Of a DNA stretch of 64,000 nucleotides, positions 1 to 12,605 are shown piece after piece (position 1 is the first letter of the stretch; each line of letters starts with the position of its first letter). The DNA is from Leptoclinus maculatus. Its lineage: Eukaryota; Chordata; Actinopteri; Perciformes; Stichaeidae. Below the pieces are notes generated by a model. It saw only the letters and a program-made list of their open reading frames with translations, did not search any database and was not told where the DNA came from. The position numbers were made by a program, and so were the translations under genes. Location of the stretch: contig JAVDOI010000136.1 of the NCBI GenBank assembly GCA_032191485.1, forward strand, positions 120,001-184,000, read 5' to 3'.

Positions 1-195
1 CCTCTCAGCCAGACAGGACTGACAGCTCATCACTCCTCACACTTCTCCAGGTAAAACACCTCGGACACTGAAGCTGCGTTCACGGTCGCATCAGGAAAGA
101 AAGGTTTGTTGCTTCCATTTAACATTTTTGATGATTTTCTGTTCTGCAGATACAACAGCTCCGTGGTGACGACCAGGCGTCTCTACCAAACCTGA
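1..195 (+). CDS. possible last two exons of an unidentified upstream gene (partial)
   Basis: Bases 1-50 read open in one frame and end at a plausible donor (CCAG then gtaaaa at 51). A gttctgcag acceptor at 141-149 opens a second block at 150, and joining the two keeps the frame to a TGA at 193-195. The joined peptide ends in SSVVTTRRLYQT. An AATAAA at 1015-1020 could end an 820-nt 3' UTR. I do not recognise the peptide. It is short (46 codons), so chance is a real alternative. Everything upstream would lie outside the window. Confidence 0.33.
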
Positions 196-739
196 AGACT
201 GATCACACAAATACTAATACACAGCCTGAGGGATTCATCACAGCTGTGTGTTTATTGTCTATGCAGATACAGTGAACTGTCCTTTAATTCAGTTTACAGA
301 AGATTAATTAGTTCCATTTGATGTATAAAGAGGATCCGACACACAATATTGACAGAAGAACAGAGAAACCTAAATACAGAGAGGATGTGTGAAATACCAC
401 AAACATATATTAGGTCTACACATACGTCTGGTATAAAAGGTATCTGGAAAAAACAACAACCAGAAACATAAAAAAACAGATTAGAGACGAATATGAGATT
501 AATATGCCTAAATGTAAATGCATATACTAAAGTGATGTTTTTCTTTTATTATTTATGCAGGTTCCTTTGCCTGCTGAGTGCTCCTACTTCAGTAAAATAG
601 TATTTCATTAATTCAATGCGGCTTTATTGACATTAACGTTTAAAAAAAAACAATGTTGCCAACGCATCAAAATAAGAAAGTGCACAATAATATGAATATG
701 AATATTAACACAACATTAAGTTGCATTACGGTTGTTATA

Positions 740-782
<43 letters not shown>

Positions 783-1732
783 TTATTATCTATTTAAGTC
801 TTTAGTTACAGTGCCTCTCCTCTGGTCCTGCAGTTCTCGTGTTCACCACAAGGTGTCGGTGTTTGTGAACACGTGACTCGGAGCCCCTCCAGGTCTGAGA
901 CGCGTCACTGTTCAGTTTTAATATTCTCTAAAACCAGGAACATTTTGACAATGTGACGTCAGAGCTGCTTTCATGTGATCACAGTAAACTGTTGTGATTC
1001 TCTTTGTCAAAAACAATAAACATGATTTATGCCTGTGGGGCCACCGGCATAGTTATTCATTATTTTGTGTGTATGTAACTATTATATTATATAATTAAAA
1101 GATATTTAAAGTCATCTTTCACACTTTTCTGACATTTTATAGGACAGAATATGAATAAATTAATAAAATGATCTGCAGATTAATTATGAATGAAATAATA
1201 ATCGTTAGTTGCAGCAGTGGGGACCTGTTCAGGGGTCCCCACTGTATGTTGTGTTCCATACTTATATAAAGCATTTTATTTATTTATTTCATTCATTCAT
1301 TTCAGAATTCAATCGACCACAATGAATGAATGAACTTTTATTATTTTTCATGTCTTGCTCAAATGAATCATCTTAATACTGATTTAAATGAATCGATTCA
1401 TAATTGGGTTTTTTAAATGATCGTTTAAAATGAAAACAGTGAAAAGGTGTCACACTCGGGACTCCGTACTGAACCTCAGTGTGACGTCAGCCTGTCAGAG
1501 TGAACTCATTGTAAGCAGGTGACATCGGGATGACGTCATGTTGCTTCAACTCACAAAATGAAAGTTTTGTTTTTAAACTGAATGAAGTTTAAACTAGTTA
1601 AACTAGTTAAACTAGTTAAACTAGTTAAACTGGTTCATGTCGTTCTTTCCTTCGATTTATTGTTCAGTGTTTTGGCTTCAGCATCAAGCAATTTGTCAGA
1701 GAAAGCAGCTGTTGTTTCCTATGCAAACGATG

Positions 1733-1806
<74 letters not shown>

Positions 1807-1926
1807 GTACACCCACACGCACACACAGGCACAGACTTCGCCTCTCTGCGTGCGTCTCGAGCCTCTTTGTGAATGTCTCAGTGTGTCACCAGCAGTGATG
1901 ACAAATCTCTTTGTTTTATGATGCAA

Positions 1927-2020
<94 letters not shown>

Positions 2021-2100
2021 TTTAATGTGTATATTGCTGATGGTTTTTCTCTTTGTTTCGAGATCTCTGCAGCTTTTGGAAAAATATTTTTTGTAGTTTT
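196..2100. other. intergenic / possible 3' UTR, no coding signal seen
   Basis: AT-rich sequence with a (TA)n run near 748-778, an AATAAA at 1015-1020 and two (CA)n tracts (about 1735-1802 and 1929-2017). A short direct repeat of TTAAACTAG lies near 1587-1630. Open frames here are made by the dinucleotide repeats and are not genes. Confidence 0.6.
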
Positions 2101-2389
2101 TTTGTTGTCAGTTAGAGCATGCGCAGTAGGTTCACGGTATAAACAGACTCACGTTCATGTTATCTAAACTTTATGAGGTAAATTATCTGTCACTCTCTCA
2201 TCTTTACGAGTGCCCTCTCTCGCGTCCTGAGCGCATCGCGCATCGAGACGCCAGGACGCGTGCCAAAGTTTGGTGCGTAATGGACACCGATCCATCCTTC
2301 CTTCTCCTCCTCCTCCTCTCCCACCGTGTTCCCGACATGCTGGGATGTCTCGAGAGTCCAGAGGAAGGAGGAGAGACAGCGAGAGAGAA

Positions 2390-2422
<33 letters not shown>

Positions 2423-2453
2423 GCGAGAGAGAGACAGAGAGAGAGAGCGAGAG

Positions 2454-2518
<65 letters not shown>

Positions 2519-2884
2519 AATAAACCGTTTGAGTCACCATCTGAAGGGACGACCCGCTCGCAACTCGTGGATGGATGGACAGATGGACACATAGAGAGAG
2601 GGGGGGGGGGGGGGGGGGACACAGTGAAAGAGAGGGAGAGACGTGGTGTCCTTAACGCACATTACGCACAGATGGTTTGCCGTGCGTCCTGGAGCGTCCA
2701 GAGGACTAAATGACTGTGTGTGTAACTTTTTGTTTCTAAATGTTTCACTTGGACTCCAGTTTGGTGACTTCTTCCTTTGTGCGTCTGCTCTGACTGCTTG
2801 GCACTAAATGTTTAAGGAGCAGCTGTTTATTTCACGGTAACCGTTAGTTTCCCGGTGCATCAGTGACTCTACCCGTAGGCGGAC
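2100..2884 (+). promoter_or_regulatory. candidate promoter / 5' UTR region of slc12a2
   Basis: An NRF-1-like GCATGCGCA lies at about 2118-2126 and a TATAAA at 2138-2143, followed by CpG-containing sequence. A (GA)n-rich block covers about 2365-2513 and a run of G covers about 2600-2618. All precede the cotransporter ATG at 2885. The transcription start cannot be placed from sequence alone. Purine-rich GAGA tracts are common in fish 5' regions and may be neutral. Confidence 0.3.
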
Positions 2885-4166
2885 ATGTCGGGACAGAAAC
2901 CGGCCCTAAAGAGCGGCGAGAGCCGCTTCCAGGTGGACGCGGTGACGGAAGCGTCCTCCGCGGCTGCGGCCTCCGCCGATGGATCCAAGCCGCCCGAGGA
3001 CTCCAAAAGCCGGTTCAGGGTGGTGGGCTTCCTGGATTCTGGCGCGCTGGGCAGCGCGATGGACATCGGTCTCCCGCCGGATGTCTCCCACGATCCGGAC
3101 CAGACGAGGAGCGACTCGGTCAGCCTCCATTCAACGGGCACGGGACACACGCACATCTCCGACAGCCACTCCAACACCTACTACATGAGGACCTTCGGTC
3201 ACAACACCATCGACGCGGTGCCCAACATCGACTTCTACCGGCACACCGCTGCCACTCTCGGGGAGAAGCTGATCAGACCGTCGCTGTCGGAGCTGCACGA
3301 TGAACTCGATAAAGTAAACGATACAAAACAAAAATCATCATCACTTAAAATAACTTTCATGGCAAAATCAACATGTTCCAATATGAGTTTGTTCTCAGAC
3401 TCTGATCCATAAATCTCCTCTTCAGCAGCTCTTAATACACCAAACGTTACACGTTCACTCCTCTCTGTGTGCTGAAGGTTCACACAGAGGTTTGTTCACA
3501 CGTCACTCACAGACTCATTTATACACATGTTATTACCAAAAACATGGAGAAAATAGATTTGTTTTTAGGCTGTTGACAGTATTTTCTGATTTATAAAGTG
3601 AAACAAACAGATATCTATAATTCTCTCCATAAGAACCTTTGACTCTAATATGTCAACAACATGACTTCATCCAAAGTTCACATTTGTGTTGTGCAAATGT
3701 ATGAACATTTGCACATATTTGATGAGATAATACCTCATTTGCATATTTAAATACATCTTAATGTGAGTAATGAAGTGGTGAAGTTTGATGGTGTTAGTTC
3801 ATTCTTTTTAATAACCTGTATTCACCTGAAGAGTCTGTACCTCAAAGAAGCAACAGCACCATTTTAAAACACGTCATTGCAACTAAAGGTTCTGCATTCA
3901 ACATGTTTACTAAAGTTTTATAGCAGTTAGCTTCGTTTGTAAGGGTTCGTACACTCTTGGTCTTTATAGTAAGATCAATTCCTATACTTAATAATATGGG
4001 TGATACAATCTGCAGACAGATGATGAAGATATGGACGTATGTTTTGCACGCTGTACAATTCTTAGTTTTGATTTCATTCATTTAAAGACTGAAACAGAAA
4101 ACATTCCCTTCACTTCCATCTGAGACGCTGAGTGGGCTCAGTGACATCACTGGAGGCATGGCCCCC

Positions 4167-4204
<38 letters not shown>

Positions 4205-7200
4205 GCTGCCTCTCATGACCCTCGCCACGCTCCCACTCCTCAGATACAGCTAGGTAGCCGTAACACAGACGTACATTGTACATTGATCACGCAGCAGTTA
4301 AAGTATTGTTTAAACTCATATGTGCAATTATTCCAAGTAACACAAAGTGCAGACTCAGCATACATAGTATACATTAAACATGAGTGTGTGGTTGGCATGA
4401 ATGTGTTCTTATACATGTGTTATATCGGACTCTACTCTACAGTATTTCTACTTTAATCAGCTCTGAGAAAGTAAAGTTTTAGTCTTTGAATTGAACTATA
4501 TTTCCTGTTTCTGTTTCACTTATAAAGAGTCAACCAACATTACTGTGGTTTACAGCGATGGTGCTCTGTACTCCAGCACACTTGTGGATGTTAAGTGACG
4601 TTAAGGTGCTGAATTAGAGTTTTAATTTGAGGACAATGAGCACATTGCTGAACAGTAAATTCATGAAAAGTCGCTCATCAACCGCTCATCACAAGTGAGC
4701 AGAGCAAACATTTATTCAGGTTTTTATTTGAAATGTATATTTTTTGTTTATAATTCAGCAGCTCTGTGACTCTTCACAATGAAGAAATGTCATTTAATTA
4801 ATCACGTAAAATCAAACACTTTTTATTTATTTTTTAAACAACAAAACAGAACAAATATATCTTTGACAAAGACAAAAAAATTAATATCAGAATAATAAAA
4901 CAAAAATAAAAAATCAACCGCTTCAACAAAATTGCCGCTCAAACGCGTGACACAGAAGATTCATTTTCCGTAGATAAAATAAATAAATGAATCGTTTTAG
5001 TTTTGGTGCATTTTCTCTGCTACTCACTGTGTTTTTATCCTCTCGGCTGTGATTGGTTGTCAGGATCCGTTTGAGGACGGTCTGGCCAATGGAGAGGAGC
5101 CGTCGGCGGCTGAGGTGGTGGCGGCGGCGCTGGCGGCAAAGGAGGCGAAAGGAGGAACCGTCAAGTTCGGTTGGGTCAAAGGGGTCTTGGTGAGTGTTTG
5201 GTACAACATATATTCCTCTGTGAGCTTTAAAGTGATCTGATCAAATACAAATGTTTCATCCACTGCAGTTGTATTAATCCCGCTGTGGGACTCACATGTG
5301 TGTGTTGCAGATCCGCTGCATGCTGAATATCTGGGGTGTGATGCTCTTCATCAGAATGTCCTGGATCGTTGGACAGGCTGGAATCGGTACGCACAAATAA
5401 GACAAAGTTTAACTTTGACTTTAGCAATCTCCTTCAGGGGAACTTCTTCCTGCAGACCAACCAATGAGAATAAAGCTTTTCTAAGTAGAGGTATTATTTG
5501 GTACCTACAGTACTTAAAGGATAATATTCTTTATATATATTCTTTAAAATCCCATGAAGAGACCAAAACCAACAAGGAAAGTACTACGAAGTATAAATAT
5601 CTTCCTATCTAATACATCTTCTTCCTTTGTCCTGTAGAGCTGCGTTAGCAACGAATGAAATCTTTGTGCTTTGTCTTCATTTGCTTTTCGTTTGTTCGTG
5701 TGCAACAGGACTGACCATTGCGATCATTCTGATGGCCACTGTGGTCACCACCATCACGGGTCTGTCTACTTCTGCCATAGCGACCAACGGCTTCGTACGA
5801 GGAGGTGAGACAGCAACCGTACACAAGCTTTTATTTTGAAAGCGTTATCTGATGAGTGGGGAGATTTTGTTGGATCATCAACCTGCTGCACTGAAATAAA
5901 GAAAACCTACAAAATAACATTCCTATATAACTAAAATGCATCCTCAATTACGTTACGAGGTAGCAGTGGTTCACGTTGTAAATTTAAACAAAACAAAACA
6001 ATAATGCAACAAAATTGCTTTGTTATGTTTCGGCAACAAACCTTTTGTTTAGGTTTAGTTCAACATCATGGTTTGGCTTAAAATAAGTACGTTTGTAACG
6101 TTATTTAAGTTACAGACGTAACTTACAACAAGTCAACATTTACTCTTGGTTCATCTCGGGACAGCGGTCTCCTGGGTGAAAGTCCTGTGTTTGATCCATC
6201 CATACATGCCGAAAATATGAGCTTTGGAAAACTCTGACTTGCTGCGAAAATGTTTGTATCATAAACCAGCTCAAACAATGGGATCACAAACATATTTGAA
6301 GGAACAATGATAGCTCCAGCTGCTTACAGCTCAGTCAGGAAGTCTTGAGGAAACTTGGTCCAAAGTTTTAAACGAGTCCTTTGAAAGTAGTTACTTTACC
6401 AGCATACTTCAAATTCAAGCCCTCTGTGTTCGCAACAACCATCCCGGGTTTAAAGACACTTAATCCCTAAAGTCGACCAGCACCACATGATGAACCAATG
6501 ATCAATATCCCTGCTGTCCAGGAGGAGCGTACTACCTGATCTCCAGGAGCCTGGGGCCGGAGTTCGGAGGCTCCATCGGCCTCATCTTTGCCTTCGCCAA
6601 CGCCGTGGCCGTGGCCATGTACGTGGTGGGCTTCGCAGAGACGGTCGTCGAGATGCTCAATGTGAGGAACACTTTGGTGGAAACACTCAAACGTTCATCT
6701 GTCTTGTCTATCGAGCACCGATTCCGATACCTGATCTCGTGTTCGGCTTTGGTTGTCGGTTGCAGGATGTTGACGCTCTGATGACCGATGAGCTCAACGA
6801 CATTCGCATCGTCGGGACTCTGACCGTCATCCTGCTGCTGGGAATCTCTGTAGCTGGGATGGAGTGGGAAGCCAAGGTAGGAATGTGAATCCACAATGAA
6901 AGAGAAACCTGTGAACACCCAGAATCCTCTGCTGACATCTCAAAGACGGAATTTGTAAATGTTAGCATGCTAACAAGCTAAACTAACATGTGGAACGTTA
7001 TACCTGCCAAACATTCACGTGTTAGCAGTGTCATTGTGAGCATGTTAGCATGCTGGCGTTAGCATTTAGCTCAAAGCACCACTGTGACTAAGTGTGGCTG
7101 TCGACTCGTTGTCTTCTCCTCCTTCCACGTGTCTTCCTTTCTCTGTGTCTCTCTGTCCATCAGGCTCAGATTGTCCTCCTGGTGATCCTGTTGGCAGCCA

Positions 7201-9144
7201 TCGCTAACTACTTCATAGGAAGCTTCATTTCCATAGAGAGCAAAGAGCCCAAAGGATTCTTCGGCTACCACTGTCAGTCTGCACTCTTATCGTTTTATCC
7301 AAACCTTTGGCTTTACTCTTAAAGTCTAACCTATGTGCTCTTTCCTCCTGCAGCCGCCATCTTTTTAGAGAACCTGGGTCCAGACTTCAGAGAGGAGGAG
7401 TCGTTCTTCTCCATGTTTGCCATTTTCTTTCCCGCGGCCACCGGAATCCTCGCCGGAGCCAACATCTCCGGAGACCTCACGGTGAGCTTCACATTTTTAA
7501 ATCTTATAGTGTTCATTGTAATAATCATGGAGGATTGATGGTTGAGACAACAATTTGTAGTAGTTATGAAGAAGAGGAACTTGAAAATGAGAATCATGCT
7601 GAAGATCTTGTTGCTGTAATGCGTTGGTCGTAGCGCTCACCTTGATGTAGTCAGAGGTCGGTACACTGATTCTGATTTCACTGATGAAAGTCATACAAAT
7701 AAGGCCTTCTAGATCTAATATGAGTGAAGATTCAGCAACTCGATAGGTCTCAAACATGTTCCTGCGGACAGGAAGCGCATTGTGCACATTTCATCTATCC
7801 TTCAAAATCCTCCGAACGTCAGTCGTGGACATTAAACAACGTAGCATCCTTTAAATTCAGCCTGACTTGAGGAACACACAGTGCTTTCAGCTTCAAGTCT
7901 TGACGCTGCTCGAGGCTCAAGGTCAATCTCCTGAGAAACACAATAAACTTGAATCTCATCTCCTCCTTTAGGATCCTCAGTCAGCGATCCCTAAAGGTAC
8001 TCTGCTGGCCATCGTCATCACAGGAATCACCTACGTGGCTATCACCATCTCTGCAGGTACACTTACACACTTCAGTTCATCAAGTAAGCAACTGAAGTAG
8101 CTTATTTGACATTCGATCTTGTTGAGTTTTCCTGGATTCGTAGATTCGTAGATATTTGCAGCTCGTCTTATACAAATCACAGACACGTTGACGACAGTTC
8201 GAGGTGTAAAATGTCTGGTAAACATATTGCAAAAAGTGCATAACTAGTGGTGTGTGATACATCAATGATTCTGTGGGATGATGAATGGTGCAGCAACCAC
8301 ATAAAACCTAACAAACCACAACACAACGCTCTGCTGTGCGTTGGTTCTCTCCTCCTGCAGGCTCCTGCATCGTCCGGGACGCCACCGGCGACCACAACGA
8401 CACGGTGAGCGACACGGTGAACTGCACCGACGCCGCCTGCACGCTGGGCTACGACTTCTCCATCTGCAAGGAGGGAGGCTGTCAGTACGGCCTGATGAAC
8501 GACTTCCAGGTAACAGACTCACACGCTGCTCAGGAAACCTTCATAATGTGGACGGGATTAGAGTTGTTCTGATGTATCAGAAACGTCTCCAGTACAGACT
8601 AACATACTGGACCGGGTATCGCCGGGTACGCCTATGTTATTCTCAATATGAAGTCTCAAAGGATGTTTGATTTCAGTGCAATATAAACACACTAAGCTCT
8701 TCTGCTCACTCTGTATATATATATATATCATATCATATCATATCTTATATGTCTGCTTTAATGACAAAGATAGAATATCAAGTGTAGAAGTTTTTCCTGT
8801 TAACTGACATTAACTCTCAAAAAAACACCTGCAGGTTTTATTGTGTTTCTGCTGCTCGTTTCTCTGCATGTTGTCATACACGATGCCTGCACTGTGTGTG
8901 TGTGTGTGTGCGTGTGTGTGTGTGTGTGCGTGTGTGTGTGTGTGTGTTGTTCAGAAACAAAGTGCAGCAGTGATAATAGTGACTGTTGTTTTGAGTCACA
9001 AGGTTCTCGCTGGTTGGAGCCAGAGCTGAATGAGAGCATTGAATACATCCACCTACACACACACACGCACGCACGCACACACACACACACGCACACACAC
9101 ACACACACGCACACACACACACACACACACGCACGCACACACAC

Positions 9145-9211
<67 letters not shown>

Positions 9212-10115
9212 GCTCACTGACACTGATATCGCTCACATTGTCCGTTGCTACAGACAGAAGCTCTTTTTCATTATAATTCTTCGTTAAACGCTAACAGACG
9301 TCACATGATGTTGGAGGTGTTTCTGTTTGAGGTGTTTCTGTTTGAGCTGTCTTCAGTTCAGTCAGTCATACAAATATGATGTTCTGTGTCAGATCGTCCA
9401 AAGCGAATGATTGTGGTATTAAACAATAACCCTCTAGTGTTTGTATAATATACACAAAACTAAGTAATTATGAGAAATAATGATCTTAATACACAATAAC
9501 ATTCAGTTTTGGACTCGGGGACGGCGTGTCAGTCTCCGCTTGTTACATGCATTTAGTGTCTTTTCAAAATAAACCTCACTGGTCACAGAAAACGTACAGT
9601 TTCCCCTCCTTACATGCATACAGGGTCTACGTCCACAGCCAAACTATTCGGTTAGGTTTTGTAAAAGATTGTGGTTTGGGTTAAAAAAGAGTATGTTTGT
9701 AACATAAAATAACTACGATTGTGATGTAACCGGCATTAATAAAGTTACATAATAAAAGCTCAAATAATTCAACGTAGACTTTTGGTTTCTCACGGGACAC
9801 AGCAGTCTCCTGGGTAAAAGTCCTCCATTTGTTTGTTTAGTTTAATATTTGATTTCTGTTACATTTTATCCGTCATGTGAACTTTCACTATTTTTACGTT
9901 AAGACTATTATTTTGTTTTCTCTACTATACATATTAAATTAGCTTGTTTGAGGGATTGTCAACGACTGCGTCTCTGTAATTGTTGTGCATATGATGGATG
10001 AAGAACTTGAACCTGAACCAGCAAACAAACAGGACGGGGGGAGTCGCAGGTTCTGGTAAACCTGAACTTGACTCTTGATGAGCCTGAACTCTCACAACCC
10101 AACCAACTTCTTTTG

Positions 10116-10190
<75 letters not shown>

Positions 10191-12561
10191 GTCCAGGTGC
10201 TGAGTCTGGTGTCGGGCTTCGGTCCTCTGATCTCTGCAGGGATTTTTTCAGCCACTCTGTCGTCGGCTCTGGCCTCGCTGGTCAGCGCGCCCAAAGTCTT
10301 CCAGGTCAGAAACGAAATCTTCTTTATTACAAGATAAACCAACAACAACACGACTTCACACAGACACGAATATAATTTAATATAAATGTAACATATCAGT
10401 CATATCACAAAATACTGGCTGAATGAGTAACGAATGGGTATTTTTGTGACCATCACGGCCCTCGTGAGTCTCTATACTCAGAGACTCATGAGGGCCGTGA
10501 TGGGGTGGTGTGGTGGCCCGAGGCGTTATGGTTTCGGGTCGTCCGTCCATTCTCGTGAACACGAGATCTCAGGAACGCCTCGAGGAAACACAAACGTCCA
10601 CTTGGACTAAAAGATGAACTTATTAGGATTTGGTGGTCAGAGGTCACTGTGAAAGATTGGCCATATGCTAATTATGACAATTTCACAAAAATGTATGTTC
10701 GGATAAATTATGACATTTTGGTAAAACATGAATGTAAACTGCAACGTGACTGATTGTTGGAGGTGTACAAATGAAAAGCGGAAATTACAGTTGTGGTAAA
10801 AATTCAATTTCCAAAGAAACTTTACACTCTACACTACGGTAGATCAAAAACAACAACAACAACAACAATCTTTAGCACTACACAGGCCTGCATTTTTATC
10901 TCCACCCAAAGAGTTTTAACATCAAATCTCTTTCTGAACTGAAATAACAAATGAATGAATGAATAAAAGCTGTTGTGCTCGTAGGCTCTATGTAAGGACA
11001 ACATCTATCCAGGGCTGGGTGTGTTTGCAAAGGGTTATGGGAAGAACAACGAGCCTCTCCGTGGTTACGTCCTGACCTTCTTCATCGGCCTCGCCTTCAT
11101 CCTCATCGGTAGGCTCCGAACACAAACCTTCATTTTGTTTACTTTGTGAATGATTCAAGTGTATGTAAAGCTTCTTGAATATTGAACCTCTCTGTTGTTG
11201 CCTCTCAGCGCAGTTGAACATCATCGCTCCGATCATCTCCAACTTCTTCCTGGCCTCGTACGCTCTGATCAACTTCTCCGTCTTCCACGCCTCCTTGGCC
11301 AACTCTCCAGGTAAACTCTGCAAACCGACGCCACAGTTTCATTGACGACTTTTACGTGAACATCATTCAGAAAAAAGACTATATTCCTCTTAATTAAGCC
11401 AGAGGTGTCAAACGAGTGGATTGTGAAGGATTTGTGGTTTTAGATTATATAAATAACTCTACTTAAAATTAAAGAAAGAATAATAAAGGGTAAAAAAATG
11501 TCCAGGCATTGACTTCTAACCCATAACTAAAACTCTGATACTGTTATTTCTGCTAAAGATATCAATCATTTTGTCACTGTATCGTGGTCTGTTTCCATTT
11601 AATATTAGCGGCTCTTTCTGGTTTCGTTCCTGTCCGTCACCACAGGGTGGCGTCCCAGCTTCAAGTACTACAACAAGTGGGTGTCTCTTGCCGGGGCCAT
11701 CCTGTGCTGCGTGGTGATGTTCGTCATCAACTGGTGGGCGGCTCTGGTCACTCTGCTCATCGTTCTCGCTCTCTACATCTTCGTCAGCTACAAGAAACCT
11801 GGTGAGAACTTCATCATCGCACATATTACCAGCTGGTAGCTGGATTGTAAAGCAGAGTTCCCTATAATGTAGTTCCTCTAATGGCCACTCGATGGCTGCC
11901 AGGAAAAGTCACACTGTATTGAAGTCAATAGGAAAATCTCCCTATTTCTCTGTTGAAGTCAGGCGGCAACCTTCAATTCTGAAATTTGAAGCCAATGGTG
12001 AAGTATTTTAAACCTGCATTCTCTCTAGTGTCCACCAGGGGGCGACTCCTCTGGTTGTATAGAAGTCTATGAGAAAATGACTCTACTTCTCTCTTGATTT
12101 ATTACCTCAGTAAACATTGTAAACATGAGTTTATGGTCTCAATCTCTAGTTTCAAGTCTTCTTCAATACAGCATGATGTTCATTTAGTACATTATGGTCC
12201 ATTTAGAGTCAAACAGACCATAAAGCAGGGGATGCTTTAGGGGCGGGGCTACACAGTGATTGACAGGTCTCTACCAGAGACGTATACGGCGTCTCTACGT
12301 CACTCCTCCTCAGGAGGGAAACGCATGAAAAATAAGGAGCAACTTTTCGTAAGATATCATACGAACCGTTGTGTGAGGATTCATCATTTGTGGCAGATAA
12401 CTGACCCTCTAAATAAGGTCTGCATCGCTGATACAGATCCAGTATTTCACAATAAAACAGCAAAGAGAGGGATAAAAGTCACTCTACTCCGTCCTGCTCT
12501 GCTGCTTTGTTTTATTCCACGTGACAGACTCTGAACGTCATCACTTCATCTCCACAGCTAT

Positions 12562-12605
<44 letters not shown>

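Noticed and set aside
10451..10502. microRNA precursor
   Set aside because: The stem of 23 bp with a 6-base loop is too short for a normal Drosha/Dicer substrate and has no known mature sequence.
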